Below are positions 7,901 through 16,149 of a DNA stretch of 64,000 bases, piece by piece. Source of the stretch: DASUPK01 sp963800285 (GTDB lineage: Bacteria; Actinomycetota; Thermoleophilia; Solirubrobacterales; 70-9); NCBI GenBank assembly GCA_963800285.1, contig CAWDAL010000015.1, forward strand, positions 310,001-374,000. Reading direction: 5' to 3'. Position numbers and translations under genes: made by a program. Under the pieces are notes generated by a model. The model saw only the letters and a program-made list of their open reading frames with translations. It was not told the origin of the DNA and did no database searches. The number at the start of each line of letters is the position of its first letter. Positions within the stretch are counted from its first letter, which is position 1.

Positions 7901-9724
7901 CTAGCGCGCGGCGAGTACCTCGTCGGCGACCGCGACCGCCTGATTCACCTGCTCCTCGACCAGGTCGAGGCCCGAATCCCAGAAGCCGGGATCCGTGAGA
8001 TCGACCCCGACGATCGCGCCGAGGTCCTCCGGGGGCCGTGAACCCCCGGCGGTGAGCATCTCGAGGTAGGCGGGCACGATCTCATCACCCCGCTCCGTGT
8101 AGAGGCGATAGACCGAGAGTGCGAGCAACTGGCCGAAGGCGTAGGCGTAGACGTAGCCGGGGCTGCCGATGAAGTGGGGAACGTAGGACCACCAGGAGCG
8201 ATAGCCGTCGGTGATCTCGACCGAGTCGCCGAGCAGCTCCAGCTGGGTCTCGGCCCAGAGCTCGCCGAGCCGCTCGACGGCGAGTTCGCCCTCGTCGCGC
8301 CGAGCATTGTGGACGCGGTCCTCGAACTGGTTCATCGCGACCTGGCGGAAGACGGTCGCGATCTGGCCCTCGACCGCCTCCGCGAGCAGGCTGAGCCGCG
8401 ACCCCGGGGTCTCGGCGCGCCCGAGCAGCCTGCCGAAGGTGATCTCCTCCGCGAAGACCGACGCCGTCTCGGCAACGGTCAACGGCGTGTCCTGATGGAA
8501 GATCCCCTGCTCCCTCGCAAGCGTCTGGTGGAGGCCGTGGCCGAGCTCGTGCGCGAGCGTCATCACGTCGCGGCGCTTACCCGTGTAGTTGAGGAGCACG
8601 TAGGGGTGGACCGACGGGACGGTCGAGGCGCTGAAGGCCCCGCCGCGTTTGACCGGGGTGGGAGGAGCGTCGATCCAGCGCTCGGCGAAGAAGCGCTCGA
8701 CGACCTCCGCGGCCCGGTCGGAGAACGAGGAGAAGGAGTCCAGCACGAGCTCCCGCCCGGCCTCCCACGGGACCTCCTCGTCATCCGACGTGACCGCGGC
8801 CATCCGGTCGTAGTCGGCGAGGCGGTCGAGCCCGAGCAGCTTCGCCTTGGTCCGGTACCAGCGCCGCGCCAGGTCGTAGCGTCCCTTGACCGCTTCGACC
8901 AGCGCCTGCACTGACTGGTCGGACGCCTCGTTGGAGAGATTGCGGGAGGCGAGCCAGTGCGGGTACGAGCGCAGGCGATCCTTGATCGCCTTGTCCTGGA
9001 GCAGGGTGTTGAAGACGTAGGCGCGTGTACGCAGCCCGGGCTCGAGGGCGGCGGTGACGGCCTCGGCGGTGGTGCGGCGCACCTCGCGGTCCGGGTCGAA
9101 GAGCGTGGACAGAGCCACGTCGAGCGAGACCGGCTCGTCCGGGCCGGTGAGATCCACGCGGATCGCGGAGGTGAGCTCGTCGAAGAGGCGGGTCCAGGCG
9201 CCACGCCCGGTGACGGACAGCTCGGTGGCGATCGTCTCCTCGGGCTTCGACAGAAGGTGAGGGCGATAGCGCCGCTCCATGCGCAGGTAATGGCTGCAGA
9301 ACTCGAGGCCCTCGGCGGCCAGCAGCTCCTCGGCGCGGGCGTCTGGAACCTGCGCCCACTCGAGCTCGAAGAAGAGGAGCTTGGTCTGAATCGCCGCGCC
9401 CCTCTCGCTGGTCATCTGCACCAGGGCGCCGTTCGCCGGGTCCTCAGTGTCGGCGGCGAACCGCAGGTGGGCGTAATTTGCAGCGCGTCCGGCCAGCTCG
9501 GAGATCTCCGCAAGTCTCTTCATCGCCTCGACCAGACCGGGCCCGTCGAGCTCCTCCACGTGGCCCTCGTAGGCGCGAGCGAACCTCTCGGCCAGCTCGC
9601 CTGCTCGGTCGAGCAGCGCCTCGACCGCCGTCTCGTCGACCTCGTCCGGGGGCCGCTCTCCGTCGAGCAGGTGTGAGAGGTCCCAGACGACCTCGTCCAG
9701 CGCGGTTGTCGCTGCCTTCGACAT
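7901..9724 (-). CDS. pepF: M3-family oligoendopeptidase F
   Basis: A 607-residue zinc metallopeptidase of the M3B/PepF group, which cleaves short peptides in the cytosol. Seen: the zinc motif AHELGHGLHQ near residue 390-397, the third ligand region with ETASVFAEE about 25 residues later, and the typical C-terminal WSYVPHFIGSPGYVYAYAFGQLLA segment. Length is normal for PepF. The ATG at 9724 has a -10-like TAGCTT 8 bases upstream on its strand, suggesting a leaderless transcript. It faces clpC tail to tail. Confidence 0.93.
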   Translation of the reverse strand: MSKAATTALDEVVWDLSHLLDGERPPDEVDETAVEALLDRAGELAERFARAYEGHVEELDGPGLVEAMKRLAEISELAGRAANYAHLRFAADTEDPANGALVQMTSERGAAIQTKLLFFELEWAQVPDARAEELLAAEGLEFCSHYLRMERRYRPHLLSKPEETIATELSVTGRGAWTRLFDELTSAIRVDLTGPDEPVSLDVALSTLFDPDREVRRTTAEAVTAALEPGLRTRAYVFNTLLQDKAIKDRLRSYPHWLASRNLSNEASDQSVQALVEAVKGRYDLARRWYRTKAKLLGLDRLADYDRMAAVTSDDEEVPWEAGRELVLDSFSSFSDRAAEVVERFFAERWIDAPPTPVKRGGAFSASTVPSVHPYVLLNYTGKRRDVMTLAHELGHGLHQTLAREQGIFHQDTPLTVAETASVFAEEITFGRLLGRAETPGSRLSLLAEAVEGQIATVFRQVAMNQFEDRVHNARRDEGELAVERLGELWAETQLELLGDSVEITDGYRSWWSYVPHFIGSPGYVYAYAFGQLLALSVYRLYTERGDEIVPAYLEMLTAGGSRPPEDLGAIVGVDLTDPGFWDSGLDLVEEQVNQAVAVADEVLAAR

Positions 9725-9732
9725 CAGGCCCC

Positions 9733-9738
9733 AAGCTA
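9733..9738 (-). promoter_or_regulatory. -10 box of leaderless pepF promoter
   Basis: TAGCTT on the minus strand, ending 8 bases before the pepF ATG. It lies back to back with the promoter of the aldo/keto reductase. Confidence 0.4.
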
Positions 9739-9773
9739 TCCGGTCGGCCCGACCGGCAGCGGGAGCCCGACGC

Positions 9774-9779
9774 TACGGT
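9774..9779 (+). promoter_or_regulatory. -10 box of leaderless aldo/keto reductase promoter
   Basis: TACGGT ends 6 bases before the ATG at 9786. This supports ATG 9786 over the in-frame GTG at 9780. Confidence 0.45.
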
Positions 9780-9785
9780 GTGAGC

Positions 9786-10934
9786 ATGCGAAGCCCCGGC
9801 AGAGCGGCGATCGGCAGCTGGAGCGGCGGCCGGTACCTCCGCTTCGGGGAGAAGATCGAACCGGGGCGGCTCGAAGCGCTGCTGCGACCGGGCGACGGCG
9901 TCGACACCGTGCTCACCGCCGACGTCTACGGCCAGGGCGAGGCGGACTCGCTGCTCGGTCGGGCTCTCGACGGCGTCACCCGGGATGACTATTGTCTCGT
10001 CGGCGCGGTCGGTCACGACTTCTACGAGGGCGAGCGTGAGGGGCCGAAGGGCTTTCCCCGCTTCACCGCCGCCTCGCTTCGGCGCCCGGCCGACTACGCG
10101 GGCTACCTGCGAATGGCCGCCGAGCGCAGCCTTGAGCGACTCGGCCAGGACCGCTTCGATCTCCTGCTGCTGCACAACCCGGACCGCACCGGCTACGAGA
10201 GCGAGGAGGTCTGGAAGGGGATGGCGGCCATCCGCGAGGCGGGCCTCGCCGGCGCGGTCGGCGTTGCGCCCGGGCCCGCCAACGGCTTCACCCTCGACGT
10301 CGTGCGGTGCTTCGAGCGCTTCGGCGATGCGATCGACTGGGCGATGATCATCCTCAACCCCTTCGAGCCGTGGCCCGGTGAGCTCTGCCTGGACGCCGCG
10401 GCCCGTCACGGCGTTCGCGTGATCACCCGCGTGGTCGACTACGGCGGGATCTTCTGGGACGACGTCACGCCGGAGACGAAGCTGCCTCAGGGCGACCATC
10501 GTTCGTTCCGGCCGGACGGGTGGATCGCGGAGGGCCGCGCGAAGCTGGATCGGCTCCGCCCGTTCGCCGAGAGGGCCGACCTGACGCCGATGCAGCTCGC
10601 CTGCCAGTGGAACCTCGCTCACTCGGCGGTCGAGTGCGTGGTGCCGACGCTGATTCAGGAGGCCGGGGAGGGCGCGCGGCCGATCGAGGAGAAGCGGGCC
10701 GAGCTGGCCGCGCTGCCCACGGATCAGCGGCTCACCCCCGATCAGGTCGGCGAGATCCGCTCGATCGGGGACAACTCCGGCTGCATGGCGCTCAAGGGAG
10801 CGACGCCGGATCACAGCGGCGAGGAGCGTCCGGACCGCTGGCCCGTCACGGCGGAGCTCGCCTCGGTCGCGACCGAATGGGGGATCGACCCCGAGCGGGA
10901 TCTGCGCCATCTCACGGCCGAGCCCGCCCGCTAA
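9786..10934 (+). CDS. Aldo/keto reductase family protein
   Basis: About 382 residues with aldo/keto reductase character: VDTVLTADVYGQGEADSLLGRAL early, the R-LGQDRFDLLLLHNPD segment (residues about 115-130) matching the AKR pattern of a strand followed by H-N, GLAGAVGVAPGPANGF, and a QLACQWNLAH-type helix near residue 275. The fold class is clear; the substrate is not. It is longer than typical 310-330-residue AKRs because of a C-terminal segment after about 320. Start chosen at ATG 9786 from the -10 spacing; GTG 9780 would add two residues. Confidence 0.85.
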   Translation: MRSPGRAAIGSWSGGRYLRFGEKIEPGRLEALLRPGDGVDTVLTADVYGQGEADSLLGRALDGVTRDDYCLVGAVGHDFYEGEREGPKGFPRFTAASLRRPADYAGYLRMAAERSLERLGQDRFDLLLLHNPDRTGYESEEVWKGMAAIREAGLAGAVGVAPGPANGFTLDVVRCFERFGDAIDWAMIILNPFEPWPGELCLDAAARHGVRVITRVVDYGGIFWDDVTPETKLPQGDHRSFRPDGWIAEGRAKLDRLRPFAERADLTPMQLACQWNLAHSAVECVVPTLIQEAGEGARPIEEKRAELAALPTDQRLTPDQVGEIRSIGDNSGCMALKGATPDHSGEERPDRWPVTAELASVATEWGIDPERDLRHLTAEPAR

Positions 10935-10975
10935 CCTCAATCGAGGGCGCTCAGGCGCCAGGGATCGATCGCAAG

Positions 10976-11419
10976 ATGACTTCTGTGCTGACAGCGATCA
11001 GGAGAGTTCTCGTCGGCACGGGCTCCACGGCGTTCACGCTGATTGGCGCCCTGCTGATCGGCTTCGGCGTGCCGCTCTTCTGGATCTTCGTCGCGTCGAA
11101 GTTCTACGGCAAGACCGGAGCGGTGAACGGGCCCGTCGCCGCCTTCATCGGCACGGGGATCCTGGTCTCCTACTACGGCCTGCTGTTGATCGCGTCCTAC
11201 ATCAGGGCCCGGCTGCTGCGACGCCAGATGGGGCAGGGCGGCCGGGGACGGCAGGACCCGTGGAACCGCAGCATGCGCGACACGCCGTACAAGCCTGGGG
11301 AGCACCAGAGCGATCCCGTGGAGCGGCTCTTCGTCGCCACCGCGATCGTCTCGATGATCGCGTTCCTGGTCTGGTTCGCGTTCTTCGCCGGCGCTCCGTT
11401 CCCTAACTCTCCCGGGTAG
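10976..11419 (+). CDS. Three-TM membrane protein of unknown function
   Basis: 147 residues. Three hydrophobic helices are visible: about residues 17-40 (TLIGALLIGFGVPLFWIFVA), 50-73 (VAAFIGTGILVSYYGLLLIA) and a last one near 122-142. Between the second and third lies a basic loop with RARLLRRQMGQGGRGRQDPW. The ATG at 10976 is the only good start; a longer frame from 10520 runs through the aldo/keto reductase gene in a shadow frame and is not believed. The family was not recognised, and it lies directly before a transporter fragment. Confidence 0.7.
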   Translation: MTSVLTAIRRVLVGTGSTAFTLIGALLIGFGVPLFWIFVASKFYGKTGAVNGPVAAFIGTGILVSYYGLLLIASYIRARLLRRQMGQGGRGRQDPWNRSMRDTPYKPGEHQSDPVERLFVATAIVSMIAFLVWFAFFAGAPFPNSPG

Positions 11420-11459
11420 CTAGGCCGCCTCGGCGCGCGGATCGGCCACGCGCCGGTGA

Positions 11460-11732
11460 TCGCTGCCGGCGGATCGCTTCGCCACCGGGACGGCGGTCTT
11501 CGGGATGGCGCGTCAGCTCGGGGCTGCGATCGGCGTGGCTGTGCTGGTGGCCCTGCTGGCCGATCCCGCCCCTGACCAGCTGTTCGCCCACCTCGAGCGC
11601 GGCTGGACGTTCGCTCTCGGCACCGGGGTCGCCGCCGCCCTGCTCGCTCTCGCCATCGGCTCGCCCGCCCGGGAGAGGCAGGATGCCGTCGTCGAGGGCC
11701 TCGCTCCGGAAGAGGGAGTCGCCCGGGCCTAG
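11460..11732 (+). pseudogene. Remnant of an MFS (DHA2/EmrB-type) drug transporter, 3' end only
   Basis: Translation from 11460 gives SLPADRFATGTAVFGMARQL, then GAAIGVAVLVALL, a loop and a last hydrophobic helix. This matches the C-terminal pair of helices of 14-TM major facilitator drug exporters, where the (D)RFATGSA...RQLG/GAALGVA motif is typical. An in-frame TGA at 11457-11459 closes the frame upstream, and the upstream gene ends only 40 bases before, so about 80% of the transporter is missing. An ATG at 11505 could still open a 75-residue product. Read as the leftover of a deletion; function is unlikely. Confidence 0.65.
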
Positions 11733-11735
11733 GGC

Positions 11736-12758
11736 TCAGTGCGTCGGCTCGAGCTGGAAATCGCGCTTGGGGGCCAAAGTCGAGTGGTACGTCTGGCCCG
11801 TCGCCGGACGCGAGCGCTTGGCCTCGTAGAGCGTGTTGTCGGCCCTGGCCAGGCAGGCGCTCAGCTCCTCGCCCGGATCGCGCTTGATCACCCCGGCGCT
11901 CCAGGGCGCGGGGGAGATGAAGAGGAGGCGCTCGAAGAAGCGGGTCGCCTCATCGTCGCTGGAGCCCACCAGCACCACCAGGAACTCATCGCCGCCGAGG
12001 CGAGCGAAGAGGTCCCCGGGCTGGAGCTCCTCGCTCCAGGTTTGGGTCATCCGGACGAGCAGCCGGTCGCCGGCGGCGTGCCCATCGCGGTCGTTCACCT
12101 GCTTGAAGTCATCGAGGTCGATCAGCGCGATCGTCAGCGGTATTCCCGTGCGGTCCGCGAGCGAGAAGGCGCGCTCGGCGGCCGTCGCGAGCCCGCTGCG
12201 GTTGAGGAGACCCGTCAGCGCGTCGGTGTGGGCCTCGTGGCGCAGCCGGGCGCTCTGCCGCCCGATCGTCTCGGATGCGACGACGATCGATGCGGTCATC
12301 AACACATAGGCCTCGGCCGGGACGCCGTGGGAATTGACCAGCAGCGCCACGCCGAAGGCGGCGGCGATCAGCGCCAGGTGCAGGCGGGCGGCCGTGCGCG
12401 AGAAGAAGAAGGAGACGTAGACGCCCATCCAGATGTAGTCGGTTGCTGTCACGACAGTCGAAACGCCCGTGGCGGCGCGCGCGATCAGCACCGAGATCGC
12501 CAGCGTCCCGCCGACCACGACGGTGTGCAGGAACCAGCGCGGGACACGGTCCCCCAGCCACCAGAGGAGCAGCGAGCCGACGAGGGCGGCCGCCGCCACG
12601 AGGCGGAACAACTGGACCGGCGCCTGTGAGTTGGATGGGACCAACGCCGCCACCAGGCTGGTCACAGCGCCCGCAAAGATGATCAGGGCAAGCGCGCGCA
12701 CCGGGGGCGGGAGCCCGCTGCGCTTCCAAGCGCTGACCAGCCATCCGGTGGAGGGCAT
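11736..12758 (-). CDS. Membrane-bound diguanylate cyclase (GGDEF)
   Basis: 340 residues. The N-terminal 165 residues form about five or six hydrophobic helices; a short linker (ASETIGRQSARLRHEAHTDALTGLLNR) leads into a GGDEF domain with IDLDDFKQVNDRDGHAAGD and the intact signature RLGGDEFLVVL near residue 252. The intact GGDEF core predicts c-di-GMP synthesis from GTP at the membrane, with the helical part as an unknown sensor. No EAL domain is present. It lies downstream of the broken MlaE gene on the same strand, 87 bases away. ATG at 12758 gives a good N-terminus. Confidence 0.92.
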   Translation of the reverse strand: MPSTGWLVSAWKRSGLPPPVRALALIIFAGAVTSLVAALVPSNSQAPVQLFRLVAAAALVGSLLLWWLGDRVPRWFLHTVVVGGTLAISVLIARAATGVSTVVTATDYIWMGVYVSFFFSRTAARLHLALIAAAFGVALLVNSHGVPAEAYVLMTASIVVASETIGRQSARLRHEAHTDALTGLLNRSGLATAAERAFSLADRTGIPLTIALIDLDDFKQVNDRDGHAAGDRLLVRMTQTWSEELQPGDLFARLGGDEFLVVLVGSSDDEATRFFERLLFISPAPWSAGVIKRDPGEELSACLARADNTLYEAKRSRPATGQTYHSTLAPKRDFQLEPTH

Positions 12759-12845
12759 GCGTGTTCATCGGCGATTCGCGCTCGTTTCTTGACTCCTATT
12801 TGACCGCGCGGCTCTCATGCCCAACGGCCGGGCTCATGCCCGCGG

Positions 12846-13643
12846 TCACCCCCCGATCGGCGCCCTCGGATTGGCTCCCCAGAAGGCGAGGGTGCCCAGC
12901 ATGCCCACGATGTGCACGAGGATGATGTTGAGGAACATCGACTTGGCGGTGGCCGTGCCGACTCCCACCGGCCCACCTCGCGCCGTGTAGCCGTAGTAGC
13001 AGCCGACCAGCACGATGATCGTCGCCATCGCCATGCCCTTGATCAGGCTGAATAAGAGATCGGGCGGATTCTGGAACATCCAGAAGATCAGGAAGTAGCC
13101 GCCCGAGGAGACGTCGCCGATCTGCTCCACCACGGCGATCCAGCTGGCCAGGTAGGCGACGCCGACCGCGCCGAGGTACATGAACGGCAGCGCGATCCAT
13201 GCAGCCAGCAGACGGGTCGCACCGAGGAAGGTCACCGGCGGGACGCCCATCACCTCGAGGGCGTCGATCTCGTCGGAGATCCGCATCGCGCCGAGCTCGG
13301 CCACGATTCCGGTACCGACCTTGGCGGCCATCATGTATCCGAACGCGTAGGGAACGAGCTCGCGCAGGTCGCACCAGGCGGAGAAGACCCCGGCATAGGC
13401 CGGAGCGCCCTGGGCGCGAAGCAGGTAGGCGCCCTCGATCCCGCACTGGAGACCGATGATGAAGACCAGGCCCCAGATCACCAGCGTCGAGCCGAGGATC
13501 AGGATGCCCGCCTGGCGCAGCGCCTCGCCGGTGAATTGGAAGACGCGCCCGTTGTAGACGAGGCCCGCGACCCCGGCGCAGAAGCCGAAGATCTCTCCGA
13601 GGCTGCCGACCCAGGCCTATGGCACCTGTGTCCAGCTGTTCAT
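12846..13643 (-). pseudogene. MlaE/YrbE-type ABC permease interrupted by an amber codon
   Basis: The translated family region is a multi-TM MlaE permease (lipid/Mce transport): GRVFQFTGEALRQAGILIL, then GLVFIIGLQCG, the conserved ELVPYAFGYMMAAKVGTGIV and ELGAMRISDEIDALEVMGV, and the family ending WGANPRAPIGG. The natural start is ATG at 13643, which overlaps the TGA of the small upstream gene (ATGA). In that frame the protein reads MNSWTQVP and then TAG at 13619-13617 (codon 9), followed by an uninterrupted permease. The next canonical start, GTG at 13481, would remove about 46 residues including the first helix. No second permease, Mce proteins or ATPase are nearby. Could be a true nonsense mutation or a sequence error. 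Confidence 0.7.
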
Positions 13644-13897
13644 CGGCGGCCGTCGAGGATCCGGATCATCCCGAAGCCGACACCTGCGGCGAGAGCGCAG
13701 AGACCTATCCCACCTGCGTAGATCGCTTCGCCCGCGAAGCCGCTGCCGTACAGGAGCCAGATCCACAGGATGGGGACGAGCGCGAGGAGGGCGATGGCGC
13801 CAAGCACGAGCAGCACCCGATCCAGCTTTCCCTCCGACCTGCCCCAGTACCGTGCGTCGTGAGCTCGTGGGCCGGCCCTGGACGATCTCGGATACAT
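13640..13897 (-). CDS. Small two-TM membrane protein
   Basis: 85 residues: a basic, arginine-rich N-terminus, then two hydrophobic helices (VLLVLGAIALLALVPILWIW and a second glycine-rich one) and a short cytoplasmic end LDGRR. Its TGA overlaps the ATG of the MlaE gene, a sign of translational coupling. A -10-like TATTCT overlaps the inverted repeat that separates it from the divergent tetR, so it is probably controlled by that regulator. Family not recognised. Confidence 0.6.
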   Translation of the reverse strand: MYPRSSRAGPRAHDARYWGRSEGKLDRVLLVLGAIALLALVPILWIWLLYGSGFAGEAIYAGGIGLCALAAGVGFGMIRILDGRR

Positions 13898-13901
13898 GCG
13901 C

Positions 13902-13913
13902 GTATTAGAATAC
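13902..13913. promoter_or_regulatory. Candidate TetR operator between divergent genes
   Basis: GTATT-AG-AATAC, a perfect 5+5 inverted repeat with a two-base centre in an AT-rich island of only 45 bases between the tetR start (13943) and the small membrane gene start (13897). Position and symmetry fit autoregulation by the adjacent TetR protein. Confidence 0.45.
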
Positions 13914-13942
13914 AAATCTGCATCTAAACGGAATCCGATGAC

Positions 13943-14587
13943 GTGAACCAGGGAGCCGACCCGCCCAAGCGCCTGACGCGCAAGGAGAAGCAGGCGGAGA
14001 CACGCACCCGGCTGCTGGACGCGGCGGAGCGGGTGTTTCTGCGCCGGGGGCTCCAGGGCTCGAGCGTCGAGGAGATCACGGCCGAGGCCGGGTTCACCCG
14101 CGGGGCCTTCTACTCCAACTTCAAGAGCAAGGACGAGCTCTTCGTCGAGCTTCTCCAGGACCGCGTCTATCGCCAATACGCCCAGATGGCGGAGCAGGCG
14201 CAGGAGCAGCCGGGGACGCCCCGGGAGCGGCTGCGATGGGGGATCGAGAGAGTCAGGGACGTCCAGAGGGGAGAGGGCGGGACCTGGCTCTTCCGGCTCT
14301 GGCTCGAGTGCCTCACTCAGGCGGCTCGGGACGAGGAATTCCGGAAGCTCGCCGCGACGTTCTGGAGCGGCAACCGCCACCTGCTCGCGGAGGGGACCAA
14401 GGAGACGTTCAAGGAGATCGGGCGCAAGCCGCCTCTGACGCCCAAGCAGATCGCGACGGCCATGATCGCGCTCGACGTCGGCCTGGCCGTGCAGCATCTG
14501 GTCGACCCGGACGAGGCTCCCCTCGAGGACTACGTCCCGCTTTTCGATCTCCTCTTCGGGCAACTGGTGGAAACCGACACGAACTAG
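13943..14587 (+). CDS. TetR-family transcriptional regulator
   Basis: 214 residues. The N-terminal TetR DNA-binding domain is clear: RTRLLDAAERVFLRRGLQG, SSVEEITAEAGFTRGAFYSNF and KDELFVELL (residues about 18-66); the remainder is a variable ligand-binding domain. GTG start at 13943. Divergently placed from the small membrane protein and broken MlaE permease; TetR genes often flank mce/MlaE loci, so it likely controlled that operon. The effector is unknown. Confidence 0.93.
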   Translation: MNQGADPPKRLTRKEKQAETRTRLLDAAERVFLRRGLQGSSVEEITAEAGFTRGAFYSNFKSKDELFVELLQDRVYRQYAQMAEQAQEQPGTPRERLRWGIERVRDVQRGEGGTWLFRLWLECLTQAARDEEFRKLAATFWSGNRHLLAEGTKETFKEIGRKPPLTPKQIATAMIALDVGLAVQHLVDPDEAPLEDYVPLFDLLFGQLVETDTN

Positions 14588-14633
14588 TTCCGCCACCGCC
14601 ACGGTCGGCGCCGGAGCCGTCAGGTCCTATCCC

Positions 14634-14639
14634 TAGCCT
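14634..14639 (+). promoter_or_regulatory. -10 box of leaderless radA promoter
   Basis: TAGCCT ends 6 bases before the radA GTG at 14646. It supports the start and predicts a leaderless mRNA. Confidence 0.5.
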
Positions 14640-14645
14640 GGATCC

Positions 14646-16073
14646 GTGGCTGGAAAGGGTTCCCAATACCGCTGTTCGGAGTGCGGACATGCCGCTCTGA
14701 CCTGGACCGGGCAATGCTCCGGCTGCGGCGCGTGGAACACGCTCGAACAGGTCAGCGCTCCCGCCGCGCGCGCCAGTCGCGGCGGACGGTCGAAGCGGGG
14801 GACCGCTCCCAGGCCCGTGCCCCTTCGTGAGGTCAAGGCCGAGCGCTCCACTCGGGTGGGCACGGGGATCGCCGAGCTCGACCGGGTTCTCGGTGGTGGG
14901 TTGGTTCCCGGCTCTCTCGTGCTGCTCGGCGGCGCGCCCGGCATCGGCAAGAGCACCCTGGCCGGGATGGCGCTGGCGAACATCGCCGGCGCCGGCAACG
15001 ATGTCCTCTACGTCTCGGGGGAGGAGTCGGCGGCGCAGGTCCGGCGGCGCGCGGAGCGCCTCGGCGAGGCGGCGCTGTCGGTTCCGATGCTCGCGGAGCC
15101 CTCGCTTGAGTCCGTGCTTGCCGCGCTCGAGGCCGAGCGGCCGGCCGCATGCGTGATCGACTCGGTGCAGACCCTGGCGATCCCAGACGCGGCCCCGGGC
15201 AGCGTCGGAGCGATCCGCGAGGCGACCTCGGCCCTCCTGGAGACCGCGAAGCGGCTGGACGTCACCCTGATCCTGATCGGGCACGTGACCAAGGAGGGCT
15301 CCCTGGCGGGGCCCCGGGCGCTCGAGCACCTGGTCGACTGCGTGCTCCACTTCGAGGGCGAGCGCGAGCGGACCTTCCGGACCCTGCGTGCGCTCAAGAA
15401 CCGTTTCGGCGCGACCAGCGAGGTCGGCGTCTTCGAGATGAAGCAGGGAGGCCTGGTCGAGGTCGTCGATCCGTCCGCGCGCTTCGTCGGCGAGGCGCGC
15501 CCAGCACCCGGGTCAGTGGTCCTCTGCGCGATGGAGGGAACGCGGCCGCTGCTCGTCGAGGTGCAGGCGCTGGTGGCCCCGACCGAGATCGTCCCGCCGC
15601 GCCGCACGGCAACCGGTGTGGACCGCAACCGCCTCGCTCTGGTCCTGGCCGTCCTCACCCGCCACGGGGGCATCTCGCTCGGCACCGCGGACGTCTTCGT
15701 CAACGTCGCGGGAGGGGTCCGCATCGACGAGCCGGGCGCCGATCTCGCGATCGCGATGGCGGTGGCCTCGGCACACTCCGGTCAGGCCCTGGAAACGGAC
15801 GGCAAGCCGCTGGCCTGCTTCGGAGAGATCGGCCTGACGGGAGAAGTCCGCTACGTGGCCCACGCAGACCGCCGCGTGGCGGAGGCCAGGAAATTCGGTC
15901 TGGGAACGGTGCTCGGCCCGCCACCGGGCGACGAGGCGATCGAGGGGCTCTCACCGGCGGGCAGTCTCAAGAGTGCGCTGTCGGGCGGGTGGCGCCGGAT
16001 TTCACCCTCGACACGCGCCGCTGCGCGTGTCGATGAAATCCGGCGACAGGACCCGCCCGCCAGAGCGGCTTGA
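14646..16073 (+). CDS. radA: DNA repair protein RadA
   Basis: 475 residues; a RecA-like ATPase that promotes branch migration in recombination. Domains: N-terminal C4 zinc finger (Cys 10, 13, 24, 27), RecA-like core with Walker A GGAPGIGKST at about 95-104, the RadA-specific KNRFG motif near 251-255, and a C-terminal Lon-protease-like domain (about 290-450, without need for protease activity). The last 25 residues after GGWR look like an extension encoded by a large inverted repeat. Followed by disA as in Bacillus. Confidence 0.95.
   Translation: MAGKGSQYRCSECGHAALTWTGQCSGCGAWNTLEQVSAPAARASRGGRSKRGTAPRPVPLREVKAERSTRVGTGIAELDRVLGGGLVPGSLVLLGGAPGIGKSTLAGMALANIAGAGNDVLYVSGEESAAQVRRRAERLGEAALSVPMLAEPSLESVLAALEAERPAACVIDSVQTLAIPDAAPGSVGAIREATSALLETAKRLDVTLILIGHVTKEGSLAGPRALEHLVDCVLHFEGERERTFRTLRALKNRFGATSEVGVFEMKQGGLVEVVDPSARFVGEARPAPGSVVLCAMEGTRPLLVEVQALVAPTEIVPPRRTATGVDRNRLALVLAVLTRHGGISLGTADVFVNVAGGVRIDEPGADLAIAMAVASAHSGQALETDGKPLACFGEIGLTGEVRYVAHADRRVAEARKFGLGTVLGPPPGDEAIEGLSPAGSLKSALSGGWRRISPSTRAAARVDEIRRQDPPARAA
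15983..16058 (+). repeat. Large nested inverted repeat at the 3' end of radA
   Basis: Three nested arm pairs fold on one axis: GGGCGGGT (15983-15990) with ACCCGCCC (16051-16058); GCCGGATTTCA (15994-16004) with TGAAATCCGGC (16034-16044); CGACACGCG (16009-16017) with CGCGTGTCG (16024-16032). All are perfect and the loop is six bases. The structure lies inside the radA frame, near its stop. It has no T-run and so is not a standard terminator. Confidence 0.7.
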
Positions 16074-16109
16074 CAAGGGCCATCCCGACCTCTCCACACG
16101 GATTTCCCC

Positions 16110-16128
16110 GCAAAGCAAGCTGCTTTGC
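16110..16128 (+). terminator. Hairpin between radA and disA
   Basis: GCAAAGCA and TGCTTTGC are perfect arms around an AGC loop, followed by TTTCTGCTT. This could be a weak intrinsic terminator or attenuator in the 76-base radA-disA gap; the T-run is short, so read-through into disA is likely. Confidence 0.4.
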
Positions 16129-16149
16129 TTTCTGCTTCCATCATTCCCG

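Noticed and set aside
12796..13446. 216-codon minus-strand frame in the MlaE region
   Set aside because: Different frame from the permease motifs; arginine/glycine-rich shadow.
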